This document shows positions 1-6,593 of a stretch of 8,836 bases of DNA, piece by piece. The stretch is from Bryobacterales bacterium (lineage in GTDB: Bacteria; Acidobacteriota; Terriglobia; Bryobacterales; Bryobacteraceae), in assembly GCA_003142355.1 (NCBI GenBank), contig PLMF01000357.1, positions 5,201 through 14,036 on the forward strand. The letters are read 5' to 3'. A program made the translations under genes and the position numbers. The notes beneath the pieces were generated by a model. It was not told where the DNA came from, searched no databases, and saw nothing but the letters and a program-made list of their open reading frames with translations. Positions within the stretch are counted from its first letter, which is position 1, and the number at the start of each line of letters is the position of its first letter.

Positions 1-285
1 AAGCGAGTGATCGGATTGGTTTTTGCCGGCGCACTGGCCTTCAGCGCTATGGCCGCCGAGTTTGTAGTTCGCATTGCGCCGCCGCGCATGGTGATCGAGA
101 AGCGGGGTCATCCGCCAAGCCGCAACCATGTATGGGTTCAGGGCTATCACAATTGGGATGGCAACCATTACGTGTGGACCCAGGGAAGGTGGGAACAGCC
201 ACCGCGGGCGCGTGCCCACTGGGTAGCCCATCACTGGGTTCACAGAAACGGCGGCTACGTTCTGGTCGAGGGGCGCTGGCGCTAG
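1..285 (+). CDS. Secreted WXXGXW/YXWXG-repeat protein (5'-partial)
   Basis: The reading frame is open to the left edge. It reads K-R-V-I-G-L-V-F-A-G-A-L-A-F-S-A-M-A-A-E, a typical basic start plus hydrophobic core plus AMA-AE signal-peptide cleavage site. The true ATG is therefore probably one or a few codons outside the window; the GTG at 7 is a poorer choice because it would remove the K-R. The mature part is about 75 residues and rich in Trp, His, Gly and Tyr. It has spaced motifs of the kind W-x-x-G-x-W and Y-V-W-x-x-G-x-W (VWVQGY, YVWTQGRW, PPRARAHWVAHHW, YVLVEGRWR). This matches the small periplasmic or outer-surface WXXGXW-repeat family, whose function is unknown to me. The stop is TAG. 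No partner gene is visible upstream; the next gene is 156 bp downstream, past a GC-rich palindrome. Confidence 0.8.
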   Translation, partial: KRVIGLVFAGALAFSAMAAEFVVRIAPPRMVIEKRGHPPSRNHVWVQGYHNWDGNHYVWTQGRWEQPPRARAHWVAHHWVHRNGGYVLVEGRWR

Positions 286-340
286 GTCCGCGATCTTGAT
301 TTCCTCCCCGTCCGTGTGGAGCGTGCGGCGCCCCGTGGTG

Positions 341-362
341 GGGGCCGGGCATGCCCGGCCCC
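341..362. repeat. Perfect 22-bp GC palindrome (hairpin, possible terminator)
   Basis: The 22 bases are identical to their own reverse complement. As RNA they give a 9-bp stem (GGGGCCGGG with CCCGGCCCC) closed by a CATG loop. It lies 55 bp after the stop of the WXXGXW protein and about 80 bp before the next gene. There is no T-run on either side, so a classical intrinsic terminator is not shown. It could be a U-less terminator, a REP-type element or a protein-binding palindrome. Confidence 0.5.
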
Positions 363-441
363 GGGTGCTGAGGAACAAATCAACGGTTTCGGTACCAGGC
401 CTTGCGGCCCGGCCCTGCGCCGGTAGCCCTGGGCGGCAACC

Positions 442-1209
442 ATGACTCGATTTGTAATCTCGTTGATGTTGTTGTGCCAGGCGCACGGCTATGCGCAATC
501 GGGACCGCAGCCGCCATGCGGAATGGAACCCGTTCCGCCCTATCCCGGTGTGGACAGTTCGCCCATCGCAAAGTTCTGGAGCGAGTCTGTCTTCGGCCGC
601 GACTGGAAACCACCCGCCTGCACCGGTTGGTCTGAGGTGGGCTTTTCCTCGTTGATCACCACCGTCGCGCGATTCCGTTATACCTCGGGTGCCGAGGGCT
701 TGCTTCGCCACGTCGGGGCCATATCGGAACTCGAGGGCATGCGTTACTGGTCGACCACCCACAAGCAATGGCAGACATTGATCGTGGATTCCCACGCCGC
801 CACCGCCTCGCGGCCCAATCAACCCCGCCCGGACTTCGCGCCCGCTGAAATGCGGGAAGGCAAGGTGCTCTACTTTGAACAGGCGGATAATCTTTCCGGC
901 GCGGCCAGCTACCGCATGCACATTACGGAAGTTTCGGCGGACCGCCTGGTCTTCGATGTCGAGAACGTCAGTACCATGCGCTATTTCTTGCTGACACTCT
1001 TTCATCCCGGCGAGATGCAGTCGATCTACTTTCTGGATCGCGAATCGGACGACGTCTGGCGCTACTACAGCATCGCGCGCATCGGACGGAACGCCAGCCG
1101 GCTGGCCACGGGACCGGCACATGCCTCTTCCTCGATCAACCGGGCCGTTGCCTTCTATCGCTCCCTGGTAGGTATTCCCACCGACCAGGAGCCTCCGGCG
1201 GCGCGATGA
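442..1209 (+). CDS. Secreted protein of unknown function, coupled to PBP gene
   Basis: This is a 255-residue protein. Residues 1-19 (MTRFVISLMLLCQAHGYAQ) look like a short signal peptide with cleavage after Y-A-Q, so it probably acts outside the cytoplasm. The mature N-terminus has a conserved-looking stretch P-P-C-G-x-E-P-V-P-P-Y-P (about residues 24-35), followed by K-F-W and a second Cys at about residue 59; the two cysteines could form a disulfide. The rest looks like a mixed alpha/beta domain with many aromatic residues. I recall similar proteins only as an uncharacterised DUF-type family of Acidobacteria and relatives, so I assign no function. The RBS is weak (GGGCGG before the ATG). 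The stop codon overlaps the ATG of the PBP gene in an ATGA, which suggests translational coupling and a possible link to cell-wall work, though that is inference. Confidence 0.75.
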   Translation: MTRFVISLMLLCQAHGYAQSGPQPPCGMEPVPPYPGVDSSPIAKFWSESVFGRDWKPPACTGWSEVGFSSLITTVARFRYTSGAEGLLRHVGAISELEGMRYWSTTHKQWQTLIVDSHAATASRPNQPRPDFAPAEMREGKVLYFEQADNLSGAASYRMHITEVSADRLVFDVENVSTMRYFLLTLFHPGEMQSIYFLDRESDDVWRYYSIARIGRNASRLATGPAHASSSINRAVAFYRSLVGIPTDQEPPAAR

Positions 1210-3446
1210 GCCTTACCCGGCGTTTTCTCGACGGCCGCAGCCGACTCGCCAGACTGCCCTGGCGGCGTGGCGGCGTTTGCGTCCTGGCCGGCACCGCCAT
1301 CATTGCGGCCACTCTGATTGCAGGCGGAATTCATTACCTCTATTTCGATCGAACCAACCTGCCCGATCTGGATGCATTCAGCCGGTTTGAGCTTCCGGTC
1401 ATCGGCCACGTCTACGATGTCGACGGCCGGCCGCTCATGGAGATGGCCACGGAATACCGCCAGATCGCCAGGTATGCGGACATCCCGCCCATTCTTCGCG
1501 ACGCCATCCTCGCCGCCGAGGACAAGAACTTCTTCTCCCATAGCGGCGTCGACTACTCCGGCTTTGTCCGCGTAGCGTACAAACTCAGGATCCTGGATCT
1601 GCTGGGGCGCCTCACGCACATGGGACGGCGCGATGCGGCCAATAGCGCCGCCATCTTCCCGCAGGGCGGATCGACCATCACCCAACAGCTCGTGCGCGGC
1701 TATTTTCTCAAGACCATGACGGCTCAAGAAAACAGCGATCAGCTCCGGCACAGCCAAACCCTGGCTCGCGCGCTGTCGCGCGTGATCGGCGCGCGAACGG
1801 TCAACATGCTGGCCCGCAAGCTGGAGGAGATCCGGCTGTCGCTGTGGGTCGAAAAAGAGATGCAGACGCGTTTCGGTTCGAAACGTCGCGCCAAGGAAGA
1901 AATTCTGGCCCGGTACGCCAGCCTGATCTACATGGGAAACGGTCAGTACGGGTTGGCCAGAGGAGCGGAATACTATTTTGGCCGGCCCCTCGCCACCTTC
2001 ACCGCGAATGATGCGGACAAGGCGGCGCTGCTGGCGGGCATCGCCAAGTCGGCTCGTTATTACGCGCCCAACGCGAGCCAACCCCGGAGAGTCTTCGAGC
2101 GCAGGAATCAGATACTGGCGCTCATGGCGGCGCGCGGTTTCATTTCTCCGGACCAGGCCAGGGGAGCCAGGCGGCGCCCGATCGAGACGGTCGCGCAGCA
2201 CGAGGCCAAAACGTCCGGGGCGTCCGCGGTGGTCGACAATGTCCTCGACGAACTCAAAGGCGGCCACGCCGATCTCACCGAAAAGGACTTGTTGCAGGGG
2301 CATATCCAGGTCTACACCACGGTGGACGCCCGGGTGCAGGACATTTCGAACCGGGCGCTGGAGCACGGGCTCTTGCTCTATGAGACGCGGCACCCCAAGG
2401 CCGCCGGCCTCATCCAGGGATCGGTGGTCGTGCTGCGAAACCGCGATGCCAGTATCCTCGCCGAGACGGGCGGCCGCCAGTCCTACCAGGACCGCTCCAG
2501 CGCATACCGCGACTTCAACCGCGTGACCAAGTCCCAGCGGCAACCTGGGTCCGCCATGAAACCCATTGTCTATCTCGCGGCTTTTCGGCAAGGCACATTT
2601 AATCTCGACACCACCGTGCCCGACGAACCCATCGGCATTTCCATGGGCCAAGACCAGGATACGAAATGGATCGCGAATTACGATGGTCAATTCAAGGGCA
2701 TGATCCCCCTCCGCATGGCGCTGGCGGAATCCAGAAACGCAGTCGCCATTTGGATCGCCGGGCAGATCGGCATTTCGAGCGTCCTCGAGACCGCGCACAA
2801 TCTGGGGATACTGACGCCGTTGCACCCTATCGCCACCACGGCCCTGGGATCGTCCGAAGTGAACCTGCTGGAACTCGCCAATGCGTACCGCACCATCGCC
2901 TCGGGCACCCTCACCCAGCCGCATGTGATCCGGAAGATCGTCTTGGATTCGGGCGAGGTGATCGCCGATGGCGCACACCGCTCGTCCCCCGTCGATATCG
3001 ATCCCGGCGCGCTCTCGCTCATTCAGGAAGGTCTGCGCGGTGTCGTGCGCATACCCGGCGGCACGGCTCATGCACTGGACTCCGGCGGTCTCCCGTTTGC
3101 GGTTATGGGAAAGACGGGAACCACCAACGAGTTCAGGGACGCGCTCTTCGTGGGGTCCACTTACGGCCCTGAAGGAGTCACCGTGGCCGTCCGTATCGGC
3201 TTTGACGACAACCGTTCCCTGGGAACGCAAGAGACCGGCGGCAGGGTTGCGCTCCCCGTGTTCCGAGAGATCGTGACCGGCGCGTACGGCAAAAAGCTGG
3301 TAGGCCCCGCGCCGCGGTTTCCGGCTGAGATGGAACAGAGAATCGACGTTTACCTGAAAGGCGACCTTTCAGCTTTCAGCTCTCAGCTTTCAGCTCTCGG
3401 CTTTCAGCGACCGGCCGCGCCGGTGTGGCTGAAAGCCGACCGCTGA
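1206..3446 (+). CDS. Class A penicillin-binding protein (GT51 glycosyltransferase + transpeptidase)
   Basis: This bifunctional peptidoglycan synthase (746 aa) polymerises lipid II and cross-links the stem peptides in the periplasm. It has a short basic N-terminus and one membrane anchor at about residues 23-47. The GT51 domain (about 65-310) shows the catalytic E105-D-K-N-F-F-S-H-S-G, G-G-S-T-I-T-Q-Q (154-161), R-K-x-x-E with E208, and an I-Y-M-G-N-G-Q-Y-G stretch (241-249). The transpeptidase domain (about 365-695) has the active-site Ser in S449-A-M-K, S509-R-N and K636-T-G-T. Compared with E. coli PBP1a as I remember it, the GT domain has extra segments at about 128-150 and 170-198 and a shorter one near 221-229. 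A Ser (239) sits where the Y-x-N-x-x-Y-x-G motif normally has Asn. The last 25 or so residues are encoded by a repeat hairpin and are probably not conserved. The start overlaps the upstream stop (ATGA); an AGGAG lies 13 nt ahead. Confidence 0.95.
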   Translation: MSLTRRFLDGRSRLARLPWRRGGVCVLAGTAIIAATLIAGGIHYLYFDRTNLPDLDAFSRFELPVIGHVYDVDGRPLMEMATEYRQIARYADIPPILRDAILAAEDKNFFSHSGVDYSGFVRVAYKLRILDLLGRLTHMGRRDAANSAAIFPQGGSTITQQLVRGYFLKTMTAQENSDQLRHSQTLARALSRVIGARTVNMLARKLEEIRLSLWVEKEMQTRFGSKRRAKEEILARYASLIYMGNGQYGLARGAEYYFGRPLATFTANDADKAALLAGIAKSARYYAPNASQPRRVFERRNQILALMAARGFISPDQARGARRRPIETVAQHEAKTSGASAVVDNVLDELKGGHADLTEKDLLQGHIQVYTTVDARVQDISNRALEHGLLLYETRHPKAAGLIQGSVVVLRNRDASILAETGGRQSYQDRSSAYRDFNRVTKSQRQPGSAMKPIVYLAAFRQGTFNLDTTVPDEPIGISMGQDQDTKWIANYDGQFKGMIPLRMALAESRNAVAIWIAGQIGISSVLETAHNLGILTPLHPIATTALGSSEVNLLELANAYRTIASGTLTQPHVIRKIVLDSGEVIADGAHRSSPVDIDPGALSLIQEGLRGVVRIPGGTAHALDSGGLPFAVMGKTGTTNEFRDALFVGSTYGPEGVTVAVRIGFDDNRSLGTQETGGRVALPVFREIVTGAYGKKLVGPAPRFPAEMEQRIDVYLKGDLSAFSSQLSALGFQRPAAPVWLKADR

Positions 3447-3459
3447 TAGCTGAGAGCTT
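3367..3459. repeat. Heptamer-repeat hairpin between convergent genes (possible bidirectional terminator)
   Basis: Bases 3367-3408 are six tandem 7-bp units: TTTCAGC, TTTCAGC, TCTCAGC, TTTCAGC, TCTCGGC, TTTCAGC (consensus TYTCRGC). After a 19-bp spacer the complement follows at 3428-3458: GCTGAAA, GCCGACC, GCTGATA, GCTGAGA, GCT. Pairing 3378-3408 with 3428-3458 gives 28 pairs out of 31 positions, with the innermost 10 bp perfect. The spacer holds its own small stem, ACCGGC-CGC-GCCGGT (3410-3424). The PBP stop (3444-3446) lies in the right arm and the VIT stop (3459-3461) abuts it. There is no T-run, so a terminator role is inference; a REP-like mobile or structural repeat is equally possible. 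Confidence 0.75.
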
Positions 3460-4208
3460 CAAGTCGTAGCCGTTCCGAACAATGCCCCGACGCCCGCGGT
3501 CAGTGCCATGGCCAGAGCGCCCCAGAACGTGACGCGCATGGCGCCCGCCCTCACGCTTGCGCCCCCCACGCGCGCGGCCAACCCTCCCAGAAGCGCCAGG
3601 AACACCAGGGACGTTCCAGCCACCAAGGGGATCAGACCCGCCCGCGGGGCTACGGCTGTGACCAGGAGGGGCATGGCCGCTCCGACCGCGAAGCTGCCGG
3701 CCGACGCCAACGCCGCTTGAATGGGACGCGCACTGAAAGCCGCGGAGATGCCGAGCTCGTCGCGGGCATGCGCGCCCAGCGCGTCATGCGCCATCAGTTG
3801 GTCGGCAACCTGTTTGGCGAGCGTGCGATCGAGGCCCCGAGCGACGTAGATCGCCGCCAGTTCCTTGCGCTCGCCCGCGTCGTCCGTCCTCAGTTCCGCG
3901 CGTTCCAGCTTGAGGTCGGCCTTTTCGGTGTCCGCCTGTGAGTGGACGGACACGTATTCACCCGCCGCCATCGCCATCGCCCCGGCGACCAGGCCGGCGA
4001 CCCCCGCCACCATCACGTTGCCGTGAGTCGCATGCGCGGCTGCGACACCGAGCACCAGGCTCGCCGTCGAAACGATCCCATCGTTCGCGCCCAATACCGA
4101 CGCGCGCAGCCAGGCGACGCGCCCGGTGCGATGCCGTTCCCTGGGGGGGCATGCTTTAGCTTGCCCTGGACCTAGTGCGCTTCGGACACGTGCCTGCCGA
4201 TAAACCAC
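3459..4208 (-). CDS. VIT/CCC1-family Fe2+/Mn2+ transporter (start disturbed by C7 tract)
   Basis: The recognisable protein begins near base 4145 with R-E-R-H-R-T-G-R-V-A-W-L-R-A-S-V-L-G-A-N-D-G, then I-V-S-T-A-S-L. This is the usual opening of bacterial VIT1/CCC1 proteins, which move Fe2+ or Mn2+ across membranes. It continues with G-E-Y-V-S-V-H-S-Q-A-D-T-E after the second membrane segment, a charged cytosolic stretch rich in Glu/Asp/His, and three C-terminal hydrophobic segments. The ATG one would expect (4152-4150) is out of frame: it is followed by seven C's, and with six C's the gene would read M-P-P-R-E-R-H-R and give 230 residues, a normal length. The best in-frame start as written is a GTG at 4208 with GGGAGGAG 7 nt before it, inside the PAP2 gene; I used it for these coordinates. 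The frame stays open far upstream, but that part is antisense-like shadow of PAP2. It is the last gene of the operon. Confidence 0.8.
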   Translation of the reverse strand: MVYRQARVRSALGPGQAKACPPRERHRTGRVAWLRASVLGANDGIVSTASLVLGVAAAHATHGNVMVAGVAGLVAGAMAMAAGEYVSVHSQADTEKADLKLERAELRTDDAGERKELAAIYVARGLDRTLAKQVADQLMAHDALGAHARDELGISAAFSARPIQAALASAGSFAVGAAMPLLVTAVAPRAGLIPLVAGTSLVFLALLGGLAARVGGASVRAGAMRVTFWGALAMALTAGVGALFGTATT

Positions 4209-4948
4209 CCCATGACTCCTCCCGCCACGATGTCCGACGCGAAGTGCTTTTGTCCGCTGAAACGAGATGCGCTCACCAAGGTAGCGAGTCCATAAGCGGC
4301 GATTACGACCGCTTTCTTGTGGCGCCACCGATGCGCGATTACCGACGCCAGGGCAAAGCTCTCGATGGCGTGACCGGACGGGAACGAATCGCCTCCGTGG
4401 AAGAAGTGCCCGCCTCCGTCCCCTACCAGGGGCCGCTGCCGGCCGGCTGCCAGTTTGAGGACTTCGGACACAATCAATGCATCCGCCACCGCCTCGCCGC
4501 CCAGCAGTCCCGTGCCGCGCAACTTCGCACTCTTCGCCAAAACTCCGCTCACATAGAACCCGCCCAGTATGGGAATCAGGGAGTACGCGGCGCCCACCTG
4601 CGAGATGTCGCGGCTGAACCTCCGTTGATCCGCCGTATTCGGCAGTTGTTGCGCACCGCGGTGATCCGTCGCCACCGCAACGCCCACGATGGCGCCGAAA
4701 GTTAGCCACCACTGGGCGTCCTTGCGCTTCATGTGGAATGGGCTGGTCCAGATGGCTTTCTGATCCTGGAGAATGTTCCTGACGAACCCCGTGGCCGAGG
4801 GGATCACTGCTTCCATATTTTCGGAATCCCGCACCCCGGCATCGGCCGGCTCCTGACCGGAGGCCGCGGAAATCGCCGCCAGCACGGGCGCCAGCAGCAA
4901 CCAGCGGGATTGCCTCGCCCGCCTCGAACTCCAGGTTGAATCGCTCAT
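4172..4948 (-). CDS. PAP2-family phosphatase, secreted or membrane-associated
   Basis: This 258-residue member of the PAP2/type 2 phosphatidic acid phosphatase superfamily hydrolyses phosphomonoesters, typically lipid phosphates or isoprenyl pyrophosphates. All three catalytic motifs are present: K-x6-R-P at K165-P173 (KLAAGRQRP), P-S-G-H at 190-193 with the catalytic His193, and S-R-x5-H-x3-D at S228-D239 with His235 as nucleophile. Residues about 10-31 form a signal peptide or anchor ending in A-I-S-A-A-S-G-Q. Hydrophobic stretches follow at about 83-94, 119-137, 151-167, 195-205, 213-227 and 239-250. The start ATG overlaps the stop of the phospholipase gene (ATGA, 4945-4948), so the two are translationally coupled. 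The VIT gene follows within 20 bp or overlaps. The real substrate cannot be told from sequence; pairing with a phospholipase C suggests lipid headgroup or phosphate scavenging, which is inference. Confidence 0.92.
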   Translation of the reverse strand: MSDSTWSSRRARQSRWLLLAPVLAAISAASGQEPADAGVRDSENMEAVIPSATGFVRNILQDQKAIWTSPFHMKRKDAQWWLTFGAIVGVAVATDHRGAQQLPNTADQRRFSRDISQVGAAYSLIPILGGFYVSGVLAKSAKLRGTGLLGGEAVADALIVSEVLKLAAGRQRPLVGDGGGHFFHGGDSFPSGHAIESFALASVIAHRWRHKKAVVIAAYGLATLVSASRFSGQKHFASDIVAGGVMGWFIGRHVSEAH

Positions 4949-6300
4949 TGGCGAGGCTGGGCTCCCCCTGCGGCAGACACCTCGGCGTTGCGCACACTGC
5001 CGTTGCGTGCCAGGTCCACGTCTACGGCCCGCAGTTGATCCAGCTCCTTGACCACCCTGGCCGAATCGTCGGCGCTCGTCTTGGTCGAATTCGCAAGGCC
5101 CTGACCGCCGTAGAAAGCCAGAATATCGCTGCGCAGTACTTGGGGCATTTCCGTGTAGTGGCCCTGCAGCTTGTGTAGCAGCTTCGAATACGCGGCATCC
5201 GTCAGCGTATACTTCCCCGCCACCGTGAACGTTCCCACGTCCAGATTCTCGTTCGGCAGCTTCAGGCGGTTCGCATTCTGTTCCGAAAGCAGTCCGCGAT
5301 AACGCTCAATCGTCGCATTGAAGCTGGCCATGTACATCTTTTCGATCTCCGGTGTCAGCCTCTTGAATGACAGCGGCCGGAACGGGCCTGCTCTCGGTAC
5401 CACGCGGAATACGGCTGCCAGGATTTTCGACCGGATCCCCGGCCGCTTATAAGTGGCCCCCCAGTTCTTTTCGTAGCTGGAACGGGATAGATTGTAGAGA
5501 AACGTCTTACGCGTAGCGCTGGGAGCGTCCTTCCTGATTTCCTGTTTCTTGAGTTGCCAGGCAACTCTGGTAAGAGCCGGAAGAACCGACCCGACCGCGC
5601 GGCGATACGACCCGATGGTGAGATCGACGTCCAGAAATACTTTTCCCAGTGTCACCCCGTAGGTATCCAGAAACGCCCGCTCGAGCAGGGGTTTGGCCAC
5701 CTCAAATCCGATGAACTCTTTGTATGCAGCAGAGGCGTACCGGCCCTTGGCGGCCTGAAACACATCGAAAGCGAACTCCGTCTTGCCGTGCGAAAACGGG
5801 TCGTCGGCATACGTGACCGCCTTTCCGAACTTCCGGCCAAGCTGCGGGTAGAACAACGGAACGGCCCGGTTGACGGCTATGGAGTGGCCATTATTATCGG
5901 CGGCGTAGTGCGACAACGCTCCCAGAGCGAAAGCGTACTCATCGAGGTCTTGGGAGTCGAGGATCAGGTTGACGATGAAATCGCCGCTCCGGACGTAATG
6001 CGTCAGGTCGCTGAAAAACTTGCTGCCGAACGGATAATACCCCAAATCCTGAATAATGCACCCGCCGTACGCGAATGCGTGCGCATGCGTCAACTCGTCC
6101 GCGGTGGCAGCCGGGAATCGTTTGAGCAGCAGCGGCTTGATCGCACTGTCCCACGTCGAATCGATGATGGCTTCGTGGGTGAGTACCGAATATGAATAAA
6201 CGGCTGGGACCGGGAAGAGAAGCAACAGCCCAAGAGCGGCGGAGTGCCCAAGTTTCCGGAGAACTGCCATCCGTGGAATGGTTCGTATGGTATGCCACAT
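4945..6300 (-). CDS. Zinc-dependent phospholipase C family protein, secreted
   Basis: This 451-residue protein has an N-terminal signal peptide (hydrophobic 19-33, then V-Y-S-Y-S). Residues 35-180 carry the zinc-dependent phospholipase C/S1-P1 nuclease-like metal-site pattern. H42 (LTHEAI), D85 (IIQDLG), H101 (LTHYV), H131 and D135 (LSHYAAD), H139, and H171 with E175 (SHGKTE) match in order and approximate spacing the Zn ligands of Bacillus cereus PLC as I remember them (H14, D55, H69, H118, D122, H128, H142, E146). The N-terminal Trp ligand is not obvious. The C-terminal half (about 200-451) is not recognised and makes it much longer than the Bacillus enzyme. The start at 6300 is favoured over the in-frame ATG at 6270 because AAGGAG (6307-6312) stands 6 nt before it. 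It likely cleaves phospholipids or related phosphodiesters outside the cell, but activity is not proven. It is first gene of the operon with PAP2 and VIT. Confidence 0.88.
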   Translation of the reverse strand: MWHTIRTIPRMAVLRKLGHSAALGLLLLFPVPAVYSYSVLTHEAIIDSTWDSAIKPLLLKRFPAATADELTHAHAFAYGGCIIQDLGYYPFGSKFFSDLTHYVRSGDFIVNLILDSQDLDEYAFALGALSHYAADNNGHSIAVNRAVPLFYPQLGRKFGKAVTYADDPFSHGKTEFAFDVFQAAKGRYASAAYKEFIGFEVAKPLLERAFLDTYGVTLGKVFLDVDLTIGSYRRAVGSVLPALTRVAWQLKKQEIRKDAPSATRKTFLYNLSRSSYEKNWGATYKRPGIRSKILAAVFRVVPRAGPFRPLSFKRLTPEIEKMYMASFNATIERYRGLLSEQNANRLKLPNENLDVGTFTVAGKYTLTDAAYSKLLHKLQGHYTEMPQVLRSDILAFYGGQGLANSTKTSADDSARVVKELDQLRAVDVDLARNGSVRNAEVSAAGGAQPRQ

Positions 6301-6306
6301 AGCTTT

Positions 6307-6312
6307 CTCCTT
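6307..6312 (-). promoter_or_regulatory. Ribosome binding site of the phospholipase gene
   Basis: On the minus strand AAGGAG lies 6 nt before the ATG at 6300. It is the strongest Shine-Dalgarno sequence in the window and decides the start in favour of 6300 rather than 6270. Confidence 0.8.
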
Positions 6313-6382
6313 GCTATGGAAGAAGGCACGTTCGTGACCACCGCGTTCTCACAGCGTTCCACCTCCGCCGCCCGAATGGTCC

Positions 6383-6491
6383 GCGAAAACCTGGGGACTG
6401 ACGAATGTGTCCCAAGGCGCGCGCCCCCCTCGCCAAACACCGTGTCGTTACACCGCCGCGCGGACACATCCGTCAGTCCCCGGGTTTTCGC
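6383..6491. repeat. REP/BIME-like inverted repeat pair
   Basis: The left arm (6383-6412) and the reverse complement of the right arm (6462-6491) match at 28 of 30 positions, with a 49-bp GC-rich spacer. The core of each arm reads GGGGACTGAC(G)-(A/G)ATGTGTCC. Within the left arm GGGAC (6394-6398) can pair with GTCCC (6409-6413) over a 10-nt loop, so each arm can fold alone and the pair can fold together, as in REP doublets (BIMEs). From memory, GGGGAC...GTCCC palindromes of this type occur in many genomes beside REP-associated tyrosine transposases. No transposase is in this window. Confidence 0.7.
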
Positions 6492-6522
6492 CCCGGGTTT
6501 TCGCCCCCCGGGTTTTCGCCCC
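6478..6522. repeat. Three direct copies of a CCGGGTTTTCGCC unit
   Basis: GGGTTTTCGCC starts at 6482, 6495 and 6510, so the period is 13 then 15 bp; the variation is only in the length of the C run between copies (4 and 6). The first copy is the outer end of the right REP-like arm, whose counterpart in the left arm (GCGAAAACC, 6383-6391) is single. The array therefore looks like a local expansion of one arm end. Confidence 0.75.
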
Positions 6523-6593
6523 TTTACGGAAGCCCTCGGTCTCGGTGTGTGAGAAATGCGGGCTGGGTAAGCGCCAGCAAATTCCGCACTGTC

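Noticed and set aside
1155..3230. 691-codon open frame on the minus strand opposite the PBP
   Set aside because: It is antisense to a PBP with all catalytic motifs; composition is Arg/Gly/His-rich, there is no recognisable domain, and long antisense frames are common in high-GC genes.
3508..4705. Plus-strand frames opposite VIT and PAP2 (70-176 codons)
   Set aside because: Antisense to genes with clear motifs; no RBS or domain.
4209..4997. Upstream extension of the VIT frame to 512 codons
   Set aside because: This part overlaps the PAP2 gene in another frame, is Arg/Gly-rich without any domain, and VIT proteins normally begin near R-E-R-H-R-T.
6413..6461. CRISPR-like or small RNA structure in the REP spacer
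   Set aside because: There is only one pair of inverted arms, no regular repeat-spacer pattern and no T-run or promoter to support an RNA gene.
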